Under the pieces are notes generated by a model. It was not told where the DNA came from and searched no databases. It was given only the letters and a program-made list of their open reading frames with translations. Both the position numbers and the translations under genes were made by a program. Shown here in pieces: positions 18,618 through 26,732 of a stretch of DNA of 64,000 nucleotides. How positions within the stretch are numbered: the first letter of the stretch is position 1; the number at the start of each line of letters is the position of its first letter. Source of the stretch: SIG589 sp964566175 (GTDB taxonomy: Bacteria > Bacillota > Clostridia > Oscillospirales > Acutalibacteraceae); contig CAZMHU010000005.1 of the NCBI GenBank assembly GCA_964566175.1, positions 1 through 64,000 of the forward strand, given 5' to 3'.

Positions 18618-19124
18618 ATGAACATTGTTTTGATAGGAATGCCGGGATGCGGCAAAAGTACAGTTGGTGTACTGCTTGCAAAGGCTCTGCTTTTTGATTT
18701 TACGGATACCGACCTCGTAATACAGACAAACTATGGTAAAAGTCTGTGCGAGATTATTGACGAGTACGGAACGGACGAATTCAAAAACATAGAAAATCGA
18801 ATAGTAAGCGGTTTGGAATTCAGACACACCGTCGTTGCCACCGGCGGCAGTGTCGTATACGGCAGTGACGCAATGAAGGCACTTAAAAAGGGTGCTGTAA
18901 CCGTGTATTTAAAACTTTCGCCGAGCGATATATCCGAGCGCATTAAAAACATTAAAACGCGCGGTATCGCAATGAAACCCGGTTGCACTATCGAACAACT
19001 TTACGCCGAGCGCGCACCGCTTTACGAAAAGTATGCCGATATAACGGTTGACTGTACCGGCAATACGGTCGAAGAAACCGTAAATTCGGTACTCTCCGCC
19101 CTGCGTGAAAGGAAAGAACAATAA
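18618..19124 (+). CDS. aroK: shikimate kinase
   Basis: A 168-residue P-loop kinase that phosphorylates shikimate with ATP in the chorismate pathway. It has Walker A GMPGCGKSTVG (residues 6-16), the shikimate-binding DTD (about 32-34), VATGGSVVYG (about 72-81) and the lid region RGIAMKPG (about 113-120). The ATG at 18618 starts at the usual family N-terminus MNIVLIG; a GTG at 18597 touching the previous stop is possible and would add seven residues. Length is normal. No other chorismate genes are adjacent. Confidence 0.9.
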   Translation: MNIVLIGMPGCGKSTVGVLLAKALLFDFTDTDLVIQTNYGKSLCEIIDEYGTDEFKNIENRIVSGLEFRHTVVATGGSVVYGSDAMKALKKGAVTVYLKLSPSDISERIKNIKTRGIAMKPGCTIEQLYAERAPLYEKYADITVDCTGNTVEETVNSVLSALRERKEQ

Positions 19125-19140
19125 ATATCATATTTCAAGA

Positions 19141-19173
19141 AAAGCCGAGAAAGCAATTTTCTCGGCTTTTTAA
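19141..19173 (+). terminator. intrinsic terminator after aroK
   Basis: AAAGCCGAGAAA pairs with TTTCTCGGCTTT and runs into TTTT. It ends the galactosidase-aroK transcript. Confidence 0.9.
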
Positions 19174-19244
19174 TACTATATCAATGAAACGAAAACCTGT
19201 TCTTAATTTTTGAAACAGGAGTGAAGAAGAAATAGGTAATAAGT

Positions 19245-19277
19245 AAAATCCCGTCCTCTTGCGAGAGCGGGATTTTT
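19245..19277 (-). terminator. terminator of tRNA-Arg transcript (bidirectional hairpin)
   Basis: AAAATCCCG and CGGGATTTTT form a stem with a pairing TCCTCT/AGAG extension and a short loop. It is immediately 3' of tRNA-Arg on the minus strand and also has a T-run on the plus strand. Confidence 0.75.
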
Positions 19278-19351
19278 GGCACCCCCAGTAGGAATCGAAC
19301 CTGCATCTAAGTCTTAGGAGGACCTTATTCTATCCGTTGAACTATGGGGGC
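19277..19351 (-). tRNA. tRNA-Arg (anticodon CCT)
   Basis: The minus strand folds as a 75-nt tRNA with encoded CCA. The acceptor GCCCCCA pairs with TGGGGGT, the anticodon loop is TCCTAA with CCT in the middle, and the T-arm is GCAGGTTCGATTCCTAC. It reads AGG codons. It lies 29 nt downstream of glyQS on the same strand. Confidence 0.95.
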
Positions 19352-19356
19352 ATATT

Positions 19357-19379
19357 CGGGAGCGCTGCTCCCGTTTTTT
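19357..19379 (+). terminator. hairpin with T-run between glyQS and tRNA-Arg
   Basis: CGGGAGC (19357-19363) pairs with GCTCCCG (19367-19373) and is followed by T6 on the plus strand. It would block plus-strand read-through toward glyQS. On the minus strand no T-run follows, so glyQS and tRNA-Arg may be co-transcribed. Confidence 0.7.
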
Positions 19380-19380
19380 A

Positions 19381-20769
19381 TCAGAATTTAATGCGCTCGC
19401 GAATATATGCGGCAACTTCGTCAATGGGAATACGAACCTGCTCCATTGTATCGCGGTCGCGAACGGTTACACAACCGTCGGTTTCAGAGTTGAAATCGTA
19501 TGTTATGCAGAAAACAGTACCGATTTCGTCCTCGCGGCTGTAGCGCTTGCCTATTGAACCTGTTTCATCGTAATCAACATTGAACTCTTCCGCAAGACTG
19601 TCGCGCAGTGCCATAGCCTTTTCGCCGAGTTTTTTGGAAAGCGGTAAAACCGCCGCCTTGAAGGGCGCGAGAGCGGGGTGGAACTTCATAACAGTACGTT
19701 TTTCACCGTTTGGCTTAACCTCTTCGTGATATGCGTCGCAAAGGAACGCAAGCGTAACACGGTCTGCGCCGAGCGAAGGCTCGATAACATACGGAATATA
19801 TTTTTCGTTTGTTTCGGGGTCAAAATATTCCATAGTCTCGCCGCTGTGATTTGCGTGCTGTGTGAGGTCGTAATCCGTGCGGTCGGCAATACCCCAAAGT
19901 TCGCCCCAACCGAAGGGGAAGAGATATTCAAAGTCAGTTGTTGCCTTTGAGTAGAAACAAAGTTCTTCCTTATCGTGGTCGCGCAGGCGGAGATTTTGCT
20001 CCTCAATGCCCAAATCAAGCAACCACTTGCGGCAGTATGCACGCCAGTAATCAAACCATTCGAGATCTGTTCCCGGTTTGCAGAAAAACTCAAGTTCCAT
20101 CTGTTCGAATTCACGTATGCGGAAAATAAAGTTTCCCGGGGTGATTTCGTTACGGAAAGATTTTCCTATCTGACCGACACCGAAAGGCATTTTTTTGCGT
20201 GTGGTACGCATAATATTTTTAAAGTTTACGAAAATACCCTGTGCCGTTTCGGGGCGAAGATAAAGTGTTGAGGTTGAGTCCTCGGTTACGCCCTGAAAGG
20301 TTTTAAACATAAGATTAAACTTGCGAATATCGGTAAAATCACCCGAACCGCAGGAAGGACATACAATATGATGTTCCTTTATATACGCCATCATCTCGTC
20401 ATCCGACCAGCCTGCGGGATTGTCCGAAAGACCGTTTTCGGCAACATAATCCTCTATGAGTTTATCGGCACGGTGACGTGTTTTACAAACCTTGCAGTCC
20501 ATAAGCGGGTCTGAAAAACCGCCGAGGTGACCCGAAGCAACCCAAGTTTCGGGGTTCATAAGAATTGCACTGTCGAGACCGACGTTATAGGGACACTGCT
20601 GTACAAATTTTTTCCACCAAGCCTTTTTAATGTTGTTTTTAAGTTCAACACCGAGCGGGCCGTAATCCCAAGAGTTGGCAAGGCCGCCGTAAATTTCACT
20701 TCCCGGATATACAAAGCCTCTGCCCTTGGCGAGAGCCACAATAGTATCCATTGTTTTTTCGTTGCTCAT
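19381..20769 (-). CDS. glyQS: glycyl-tRNA synthetase, single-chain class II
   Basis: A 462-residue dimeric-type glycyl-tRNA synthetase charging tRNA-Gly. Class II motifs are present: motif 1 region around SWDYGPLGVELKNN (about residues 29-42), motif 2 FRNEITPGNFIFRIREFEQM (about 206-225) and motif 3 GADRVTLAFL (about 344-353). The C-terminal anticodon-binding domain has YDETGSIGKRYSREDEIGTVFC. The zinc-knuckle cysteines (CKVCKT near 92, CPSCGSG near 137) are present. It begins behind GAGGAAA. No T-box is visible in the short leader. Confidence 0.96.
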   Translation of the reverse strand: MSNEKTMDTIVALAKGRGFVYPGSEIYGGLANSWDYGPLGVELKNNIKKAWWKKFVQQCPYNVGLDSAILMNPETWVASGHLGGFSDPLMDCKVCKTRHRADKLIEDYVAENGLSDNPAGWSDDEMMAYIKEHHIVCPSCGSGDFTDIRKFNLMFKTFQGVTEDSTSTLYLRPETAQGIFVNFKNIMRTTRKKMPFGVGQIGKSFRNEITPGNFIFRIREFEQMELEFFCKPGTDLEWFDYWRAYCRKWLLDLGIEEQNLRLRDHDKEELCFYSKATTDFEYLFPFGWGELWGIADRTDYDLTQHANHSGETMEYFDPETNEKYIPYVIEPSLGADRVTLAFLCDAYHEEVKPNGEKRTVMKFHPALAPFKAAVLPLSKKLGEKAMALRDSLAEEFNVDYDETGSIGKRYSREDEIGTVFCITYDFNSETDGCVTVRDRDTMEQVRIPIDEVAAYIRERIKF

Positions 20770-20802
20770 CGGTTTTCCTCCATTATAAGAGATATATTTA
20801 TC

Positions 20803-20831
20803 ATAATAATACCAAACCGCCGTAAAGTCAA
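20803..20831 (-). promoter_or_regulatory. glyQS promoter
   Basis: On the minus strand TTGACT (20831-20826) and TATTAT (20808-20803) are 17 nt apart and about 35-60 nt before the glyQS start. The leader is too short for a T-box. Confidence 0.7.
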
Positions 20832-20899
20832 GTTTTTTAGGGCATAATCAAGCACAAAAGAACAATAATTTTTTGCCGTAAAATATTGTTAATTGCCGA

Positions 20900-20929
20900 T
20901 TGACAAACGCCCCGTCTTTAATTTATAAT
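20900..20929 (+). promoter_or_regulatory. sigma-A promoter of the 20964 gene
   Basis: TTGACA (20900-20905) and TATAAT (20924-20929) with an 18-nt spacer, 35 nt before the start codon. It is divergent from the glyQS promoter. Confidence 0.85.
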
Positions 20930-20963
20930 ACGAGTGTAATATGAATAATAAGGAGAGATTTCT

Positions 20964-21227
20964 ATGGATAAAAATTTAAAACTGCACGATTTTGATTTCG
21001 GAAGTTTTATGGAAGCAGTTGATATGTGCAAAGGCGATGTTTATCTTGAGACCGTCGACGGTGACGTACTCAACTTAAAATCCAAACTTTGCCAAATACT
21101 TGGTATCGCAAATATTTTAAAGGGCACTTCGATAGACGAAATTACCATTCGTTGCACAAACCCCGAAGACGAAAGCCTTATGTTCCGTTTCAACCTTTAT
21201 CGCGAACTGCCGAAAAACGAACAGTAA
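20964..21227 (+). CDS. conserved small protein of unknown function
   Basis: An 87-residue soluble protein beginning MDKNLKLHDFDFGSFMEAVD, with GDVYLETVDGDVLNLKSKL in the middle. I recall similar sequences in Clostridia, sometimes mislabelled as polyA polymerase, but no function is known to me. It has its own strong promoter, AGGAG ribosome site and terminator, so it is a monocistronic gene. Confidence 0.75.
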   Translation: MDKNLKLHDFDFGSFMEAVDMCKGDVYLETVDGDVLNLKSKLCQILGIANILKGTSIDEITIRCTNPEDESLMFRFNLYRELPKNEQ

Positions 21228-21240
21228 ATAAACATACGAA

Positions 21241-21275
21241 AACTGCCGAGAAAATTCCTCGGCAGTTATTTTTTA
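21241..21275. terminator. bidirectional terminator
   Basis: AACTGCCGAG (21241-21250) pairs with CTCGGCAGTT (21258-21267), then ATTTTTTAT on the plus strand. On the minus strand TTTTCG follows the stem, so it may also end the microcompartment operon after pduL. Confidence 0.85.
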
Positions 21276-21278
21276 TAA

Positions 21279-21920
21279 TTATTTTCTGATAGTTACGACT
21301 GCACCGTTGCCTATGCCCGCGGCATTGGCATCGTCGGTGTCAACGTGCATCTCCAAACGGAAGTTGTCGCTCACGCGCACCTGAACATCATAAAATGTTG
21401 TGCGGCGTTCGCCCTGAACATCAACCGTAACGTAGTCACCGTCCTTAACGCCGAAGTGTGCGCCGTCCTCCACGCTCATATGAATATGACGGTTTGCGAT
21501 TATACAACCCTCTTTAAGTGTCAAAACACCGCGAGGCCCGATTATTGTTATAGGCGCACTTCCGTCGACATCTCCCGACTCGCGAACAGGCGGTTTAACC
21601 TTTAAAACATAGGAGTCGGTTCTCGAAATTTCAACCTGTGAACAATTTCTGACAGGACCGAGAACGCGCACCTTTTCAATGGGGCGCAGTGACGGACCTA
21701 CTATTGTCAGCAATTCCTTGCAGGCGTACTGTCCCGGTTGAGAGAGGTCTTTTAAAGGAGTGAGTTCGTATCCCTTTCCGAAAAGAGTTTCCAAATCATC
21801 CTTTGAAAGGTGTATATGTCGGTTAGATACGCCGACCGGAACGCCATCACCCGATGTTTTGCTGTATTCCGCTACAACGCGGCTTACCAGTTCGGCAACA
21901 AAGTCCTTATCGTATGCCAT
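21279..21920 (-). CDS. pduL: phosphotransacylase PduL of the microcompartment
   Basis: A 213-residue PduL-type phosphate propanoyltransferase that converts propionyl-CoA and phosphate to propionyl phosphate and CoA, recycling CoA inside the compartment. It has the two PduL half-domains with conserved His motifs, VSNRHIHLSKDD (about residues 31-42) and ANRHIHMSVEDG (about 141-152), which bind zinc. The first 20 residues (KDFVAELVSRVVAEY) form an amphipathic helix of the encapsulation-peptide type, joined by a short linker. It is the last gene of the locus and starts behind AGGAGGGG. No propionate kinase gene is in the window. Confidence 0.95.
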   Translation of the reverse strand: MAYDKDFVAELVSRVVAEYSKTSGDGVPVGVSNRHIHLSKDDLETLFGKGYELTPLKDLSQPGQYACKELLTIVGPSLRPIEKVRVLGPVRNCSQVEISRTDSYVLKVKPPVRESGDVDGSAPITIIGPRGVLTLKEGCIIANRHIHMSVEDGAHFGVKDGDYVTVDVQGERRTTFYDVQVRVSDNFRLEMHVDTDDANAAGIGNGAVVTIRK

Positions 21921-21933
21921 TTTTGCCCCTCCT

Positions 21934-23388
21934 TTAAATAATTCGAAAACTGTCTGCCATTACGCAGCGGCGCTGACGAGTGAAACTTCTCGCAGAGGTA
22001 ATTCCTTCACCTGTCGGGCCCGCTATTGTAAAGGTCGTATGTCCTTCTCCGCCAAAACCAATTCCGGCGTATGAGGGAGCGTTTTTAACGAAAATTGTGG
22101 TTTCGACCGCCTTTGCAAAACGTGAAAGATGGTCGATATTCTTTGAGTGCATGTGTGCTGTGTGGCGGTTTCCGTGCTCCGCCTTTACGGCAAGGTCGAT
22201 AGCCTCGTCAATATTCGAAACGCGTACGATAGGCAATATGGGCATCATAAGTTCGTTCTGAACAAAGGGATGCTCAAAGCCCGCCTCACAGATTATGCAA
22301 CGAACCTCTTTACCAACGTTTATGCCGATTTTCGCAAGCAAAACATCGGCATCTCTGCCTACGCAGTCACGGCTTACGATTTTCTTAGTCTTGCCGGACT
22401 TATCTGTCTTTTCTACAAGAACGATTTTCGAGAGACGCTCTGCCTGTTCTGCGTTTATCATATATGCACCGTTGCGAAGCATACCGGCGATGAGTTCATC
22501 GGCAATATTTGCAAAAGCAAAAACTTCTTTTTCCGCAATACAGGGAAGATTATTATCAAAAGTACAACCGTCGATAATATCCTTTGCCGCCTTTGCGATG
22601 TCGGCAGTATCGTCGACGATTACCGGCGGATTACCCGCACCGGCACCGATGGCCTTTTTGCCCGAAGAAAGTACCGAACGAACAACACCGGGGCCGCCTG
22701 TGCAAACCAAAAGTCTTATAAGCGGATGTGCATACATAGTTTGTGCCGAATCGAGTGTCGGCTTATCCATTGATGCAACCAAAATTTCCGGGCCGCCTGC
22801 GGCACGACTTGCGCGGTTTACAAGGTCAACCGCATAGTTCGAAGTTGCAATAGCACCGGGATGAGGGTTGAAAACAACACCGTTACCCGCGGCTATCATA
22901 CCGATACTGTTGCATATTACGGTTTCGCTCGGATTGGTAGAGGGAGTTATTGCTCCGACAACACCGAAAGGTGCCATCTCTACCAAAGTCAAACCGTTGT
23001 CACCTGTTTTTGCGTTGGCAACAATATCTTCCGTTCCGGGAGTCTTATCGGCAACCAGAATATGCTTTAGGCGTTTGTGCTCAACCTTGCCCATTTTTGT
23101 TTCGTCAACGCCGAGTTTTGCCATTATGGGCGCTTCCTCACGGCAGAGACGGCGTATCTCGGTTATGATTTTTTCGCGTTCCTCAACCTGCATTGAACGA
23201 ACAGCCTTATATCCATCGTTTGCGGCGGCAATGGCAGCGTTCATATCGCTGAAAATACCTATGAGTTTTCTGCCGGCATACTGAGTGCTGTCATAATTTT
23301 TTTCCGCAGGTGCGGCGGGCGCAGAGCCCATACTTCCGATAACTCGGTTTACTATTTCCTTAATCTCTTTTTCCGAAAACTGTGCCAC
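21934..23388 (-). CDS. pduP: CoA-acylating propionaldehyde dehydrogenase (PduP-like)
   Basis: A 484-residue aldehyde dehydrogenase that turns propionaldehyde, NAD+ and CoA into propionyl-CoA. It has GVVGAITPSTNPSETV (near residue 130), the cofactor segment IGAGAGNPPVIVDDTADI and the active-site region CTFDNNLPCIAEKEVF. The start is taken as the GTG at 23388, because AAGGGAG lies before it and the N-terminus then begins with an encapsulation helix (AQFSEKEIKEIVNRVIGSMG) and an Ala/Pro linker. A longer in-frame ATG at 23451 would overlap the regulator gene by 46 nt and adds basic junk sequence. Confidence 0.93.
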   Translation of the reverse strand: MAQFSEKEIKEIVNRVIGSMGSAPAAPAEKNYDSTQYAGRKLIGIFSDMNAAIAAANDGYKAVRSMQVEEREKIITEIRRLCREEAPIMAKLGVDETKMGKVEHKRLKHILVADKTPGTEDIVANAKTGDNGLTLVEMAPFGVVGAITPSTNPSETVICNSIGMIAAGNGVVFNPHPGAIATSNYAVDLVNRASRAAGGPEILVASMDKPTLDSAQTMYAHPLIRLLVCTGGPGVVRSVLSSGKKAIGAGAGNPPVIVDDTADIAKAAKDIIDGCTFDNNLPCIAEKEVFAFANIADELIAGMLRNGAYMINAEQAERLSKIVLVEKTDKSGKTKKIVSRDCVGRDADVLLAKIGINVGKEVRCIICEAGFEHPFVQNELMMPILPIVRVSNIDEAIDLAVKAEHGNRHTAHMHSKNIDHLSRFAKAVETTIFVKNAPSYAGIGFGGEGHTTFTIAGPTGEGITSARSFTRQRRCVMADSFRII

Positions 23389-23405
23389 TGTAATGCTCCC
23401 TTTCT

Positions 23406-24164
23406 TTAATACACAAGTTCTATTCCTTTTTCGACGGCAAGTTTTATCCACCTGTCGTCCGGTTTCGTATCGGTCACTATAACATCAATACCGTCTATAT
23501 CACAAACCTTTGTAAAGGCTATGCGGTCGAATTTTGTAGAGTCGACAGCCAACACACGCTTTTGAGCGGCACCGAATATCGCCCTTTTCATCAAAGCATC
23601 TTTCTCATTCGAATCGGTAATACCTCTCGACGAGTCGATGCCCTTTGCCGAGCAAACGGCAATGTCAACGTGAAAATCCTTTATCATACGCTCGGCAGTG
23701 CTTCCGACAAGAGCCAATGCTCCGTTTTTAAGCGTTCCGCCGGTTGACAAAACGTTCCAGTCTTCTTTATCCGCCAAATCAAGCAAAACCTCAACCGAAT
23801 TTGTGATAAGCGTGATATTCTTCTTCTGCTTAATACACTTAACGGCGTATAGAGCGGTGGAACTTGCATCCACAATCACATAATCACCGTCGTTTATCAT
23901 ATCGCCGATTTTCTCGGCAATGCGCTGTTTGAGTTCAACATTTGTGCGCTTGCGGACACTTGCGGGCAGGTCAACATTAAGACTCTTATTGGCAACTGCG
24001 CCGCCGTATGTCTTTTTGGCAATGCCCTCTTTATCAAGTTTTTCAAGGTCGCGGCGTATGGTTTCCTCGGTTACGTCAAATTCCTTTGCGAGGTCGGTGA
24101 CTATAACCTTTCCGTCCATATTGAGCCGCGCTATTATTGAATTGCGTCTTTCAATCGCAAGCAT
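23406..24164 (-). CDS. DeoR-family transcriptional regulator
   Basis: A 252-residue DeoR-type repressor. The N-terminal winged helix shows the family pattern RRNSIIARLNMDGKVIVTDL followed by EFDVTEETIRRDLEKLDKEG (about residues 6-45). The C-terminal DeoRC sensor domain has YVIVDASSTA, TLITNSVEVL and GITDSNEKDALMKRA, which bind a phosphorylated sugar in the family. It sits inside the microcompartment operon between pduT and pduP, so it probably senses a sugar phosphate (rhamnulose-1-P, fuculose-1-P or DHAP; inference) and acts on the two promoters at 30.6 and 34.8 kb. Confidence 0.92.
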   Translation of the reverse strand: MLAIERRNSIIARLNMDGKVIVTDLAKEFDVTEETIRRDLEKLDKEGIAKKTYGGAVANKSLNVDLPASVRKRTNVELKQRIAEKIGDMINDGDYVIVDASSTALYAVKCIKQKKNITLITNSVEVLLDLADKEDWNVLSTGGTLKNGALALVGSTAERMIKDFHVDIAVCSAKGIDSSRGITDSNEKDALMKRAIFGAAQKRVLAVDSTKFDRIAFTKVCDIDGIDVIVTDTKPDDRWIKLAVEKGIELVY

Positions 24165-24177
24165 TGGTTATCATCCT

Positions 24178-24726
24178 TTACAGAATACTCTGCCACATTT
24201 TCGGGTCGGGATTGGGGATTACGGATGAGTCAAGGAACATTCCGTTTTCGCCCGCCGCCCTTTCGGCACTCTCGATAGCCGCCGTAACAGCCGCAACCTC
24301 GCCTGTTAAGAGCAGGTATGATTTTCCGCACATACCGCGTGCGAGTCGCAGTTCTATCAAATCAACATATGCGGTCTTTGCGGCAACATCTGCCGCCACA
24401 ATAGCTGCCGAGGAAGAATAAGTTTCCATAACTCCGAGCGCATGGGGATTTTCAATTTCGGCAGTGCCGTATATCGCATCGAAAATTGTCGGATGCGGAT
24501 TACCGAGCACAAAACTGTCGATAAGAGTATCGGGGTAGCGCGTTTTCGCCGCGTCAACAGCGGCACGGACAGCACTTAAAAGTCCGCTTATGAGTACAAG
24601 ATATTTTCCGGGGCAAACGGTCTTCGCTTCGATAATATCAACCTCGGCGGTTTTGACCATAAGATCTGCCGCGGTCATACCCGAAGATACCGTTTTGTAC
24701 TCGACCATTGCTAAAGCCTTGTTCAC
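24178..24726 (-). CDS. pduT: BMC-T shell protein with Fe-S pore cysteine (PduT-like)
   Basis: A 182-residue tandem-BMC-domain protein that forms pseudohexameric trimers in the shell facet. Domain 1 holds AKTVCPGKYLVLISG (Cys about residue 38), the position that binds a 4Fe-4S cluster at the pore of PduT; domain 2 has RGMCGKSYLLLTGEV. The GTG start overlaps the pduS stop (GTGA). Pairing with PduS suggests electron transfer across the shell. No PduB-type BMC-T is present in the window. Confidence 0.92.
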   Translation of the reverse strand: MNKALAMVEYKTVSSGMTAADLMVKTAEVDIIEAKTVCPGKYLVLISGLLSAVRAAVDAAKTRYPDTLIDSFVLGNPHPTIFDAIYGTAEIENPHALGVMETYSSSAAIVAADVAAKTAYVDLIELRLARGMCGKSYLLLTGEVAAVTAAIESAERAAGENGMFLDSSVIPNPDPKMWQSIL

Positions 24727-26045
24727 TGTCCCTTTGCTCCTATCTTTATAAATTTATCGTTAATGACGGTAACAACGCCGTCAATCGGTGAATGTATGTT
24801 TACGCTGAGTCCTTCAACGGCGGCGGCGATAACCTGTCCGGCCTTGACCTCGGTTTCGGGCAATACAAGCGCTTTTGCGGGCGCTCCGATATGCTGTGAC
24901 AGCATAACCGTTACCGATTTCGGCATTAAAACATCATCAAGCATAGGTGCGGTTTTGTTATACTTTTCAACACCTATACGTGCCGTCAACCGTTTCATCG
25001 GAACACGGCGATATTCCCTTGCGGGAGATACACCGGTGAACGCGTGGGAAACGGGTTTCAGTCCGTTTTTGCGATTTTCCGCCTTAGCGGTGGCAAGCAG
25101 GGTTCTCGGGGAGAGTCCCTGTCCACAGGAATACATCTCGCACAAACCGCAACTACTGCAATATGCCGCATTGAGATACGGTTCTTTTTCCATTGCGTGT
25201 GACGCCATCAGCATAAAATGTGCCGGATCAATCGGATGTCCTAGCAGATGTCGCGGGCAGAGATCGGTGCAATATGTGCACTGACAGCACGCCGCCATAG
25301 CACGCTTTATGTCAATAGATGTATTTTCCTGTTTCTTTTTTACTATGTAATGCTCACGCGGCAGAAGAAGTACCGCGTTGGTAGTCTTTTTAACAACGTC
25401 ATATCTGCTGCCGAGGTTTCCCATCATAGGGCCGCCGAGAATAATCTCATATTCGTCAAGCGTGCTTCCTCCGGCATAATCAATAAGTTCGCCTATCGAA
25501 ATACCGATAGGGACACAAAGTGTCATAGGGTTCTTTACTTCGCCCGCAACCGTAACATACTTGTGTGTTACGGGATGACCGTTCAGTGCGCGGTAAACGT
25601 TGTATATCGTTTCAACGTTGAAGACCGTCACGCCGACCGATATGGGCAACGCCCCCGGTTTAACCGTTCTTCCGGTTGCTTCCTGTATTAGGATTACCTC
25701 GTCGCCTGCGGGATAGACCTCCGGCAAACGGCAAACACTGATATTTTCAAAAGAGTCTTTATACGCATCAACGGCAGCAAGGGCATTTTTATACGAACCC
25801 TTTATTCCGATTATGACACGCTCGACTCCTACCGTTTTCTTAATTAAATCAAGTGTGCTTAAAATTTCATACGCGTTACGTTCAAGCAGTTGCCGATGAA
25901 GTTTCAAAAGCGGCTCGCATTCGGCACAGTTAAGAATCAACGTGTCGGCACGCTTATCAAGTTTTGCGTATGTCGGGAAGCCCGCACCGCCGGCGCCGAC
26001 AACACCGTTGTCTTTAATTGTTTTTACTAACTCGTCGTAATTCAT
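24723..26045 (-). CDS. pduS: RnfC-like flavo-iron-sulfur protein PduS
   Basis: A 440-residue PduS/RnfC-type protein. It has the flavin/NADH-binding N-terminus GVVGAGGAGFPTYAKL (about residues 14-29), LILNCAECEP, an SLBB domain near residues 155-200, two 4Fe-4S motifs (CCQCTYCTDLCPR about 253-265; CSSCGLCEMYSC about 298-309) and a C-terminal biotinyl-lipoyl-like hybrid region. In cobalamin-dependent pathways PduS reduces cobalamin. This locus has a B12-independent dehydratase, so the likely role is NADH-linked electron exchange with PduT or reduction of the activase (inference). It overlaps both neighbours. Confidence 0.92.
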   Translation of the reverse strand: MNYDELVKTIKDNGVVGAGGAGFPTYAKLDKRADTLILNCAECEPLLKLHRQLLERNAYEILSTLDLIKKTVGVERVIIGIKGSYKNALAAVDAYKDSFENISVCRLPEVYPAGDEVILIQEATGRTVKPGALPISVGVTVFNVETIYNVYRALNGHPVTHKYVTVAGEVKNPMTLCVPIGISIGELIDYAGGSTLDEYEIILGGPMMGNLGSRYDVVKKTTNAVLLLPREHYIVKKKQENTSIDIKRAMAACCQCTYCTDLCPRHLLGHPIDPAHFMLMASHAMEKEPYLNAAYCSSCGLCEMYSCGQGLSPRTLLATAKAENRKNGLKPVSHAFTGVSPAREYRRVPMKRLTARIGVEKYNKTAPMLDDVLMPKSVTVMLSQHIGAPAKALVLPETEVKAGQVIAAAVEGLSVNIHSPIDGVVTVINDKFIKIGAKGQ

Positions 26046-26326
26046 TACTGTCTAACAACTCCGAATATTCCCGTATCGTCATCTACTATTCCGACAATAG
26101 CCGCATCTATAGGCGACTGTGCCATTCCGCAGCCTATTCTTGCCGCGCTGCCTGTTGCAACCAAAACCGTTTCGCCTATACCGGCGCCGATATTATCCAC
26201 CGCAACCATCTTTTTTGCGGGATCTCCCAATTCAGACAAGGGCTCTACAAGCATAAACTTGCTTCCTACAAGATTTTCGTTCTTGCGTGTCGATACCACG
26301 CTACCGATTACTTTTCCGATAATCAT
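26045..26326 (-). CDS. BMC-P pentameric vertex protein (EutN/CcmL/PduN type)
   Basis: A 93-residue pentamer-forming protein that caps the shell vertices. It begins MIIGKVIGSVVSTRKNENLV and contains SKFMLVEPL, VAVDNIGAGIGETVLVATGS and SPIDAAIVGIVDD, all family signatures. The start at 26326 is preferred to the ATG at 26353 because GGAGTAGGTG lies within the extra stretch just before it. Its stop overlaps the pduS start by one base. Confidence 0.95.
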   Translation of the reverse strand: MIIGKVIGSVVSTRKNENLVGSKFMLVEPLSELGDPAKKMVAVDNIGAGIGETVLVATGSAARIGCGMAQSPIDAAIVGIVDDDTGIFGVVRQ

Positions 26327-26416
26327 TTTTTCACCTACTCCGTGTGTTTTCACCGCCGAAGGTCAAGGCGGCAATGCAATCCTGTCCGGCGGCAATGCCG
26401 CCGGACATAAAGAGCA

Positions 26417-26695
26417 TTACTTAAGCGAGGGGAGAATCTTCTCAACATCGCTGTGAGGTCTCGGAATTACGTGTGTTGCTACAATCTCGCCGAGACGTGA
26501 TGCGGAATTAGAGCCTGCTTCAACAGCGGCTTTAACAGCGCCGACGTCACCGCGAACCATAACGGATACGAGTCCCGAACCAATCTTCTCAGTGCCGATG
26601 AGTTCTACATTTGCAGCCTTTACCATTGCATCAGCGGCTTCGATAGCGGCTACAAGACCTCTCGTTTCAATCATACCGAGTGCTTCGAGTGCCAT
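26417..26695 (-). CDS. BMC-H hexameric shell protein (PduA/EutM type), copy 1
   Basis: A 92-residue canonical BMC-H protein: ALGMIETRGLVAAIEAADAM, ELIGTEKIGSGLVSVMVRGD with the pore-loop KIGSG, and HVIPRPHSDVEKILP. It forms shell facets whose pores pass small metabolites such as propanediol. It is nearly identical in protein sequence to the domains at 26733 and 27419. It has its own strong AGGAGG site, and gaps of 90 nt downstream and 37 nt upstream. Confidence 0.96.
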   Translation of the reverse strand: MALEALGMIETRGLVAAIEAADAMVKAANVELIGTEKIGSGLVSVMVRGDVGAVKAAVEAGSNSASRLGEIVATHVIPRPHSDVEKILPSLK

Positions 26696-26732
26696 TGTGT
26701 TTTCCTCCTGTTAAATTTTTTGTTTTTTAAAA

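Noticed and set aside
20770..20960. T-box leader for glyQS
   Set aside because: The leader after the promoter is under 40 nt, and no T-box consensus (AGGGTGGNACCGCG) or terminator is present.
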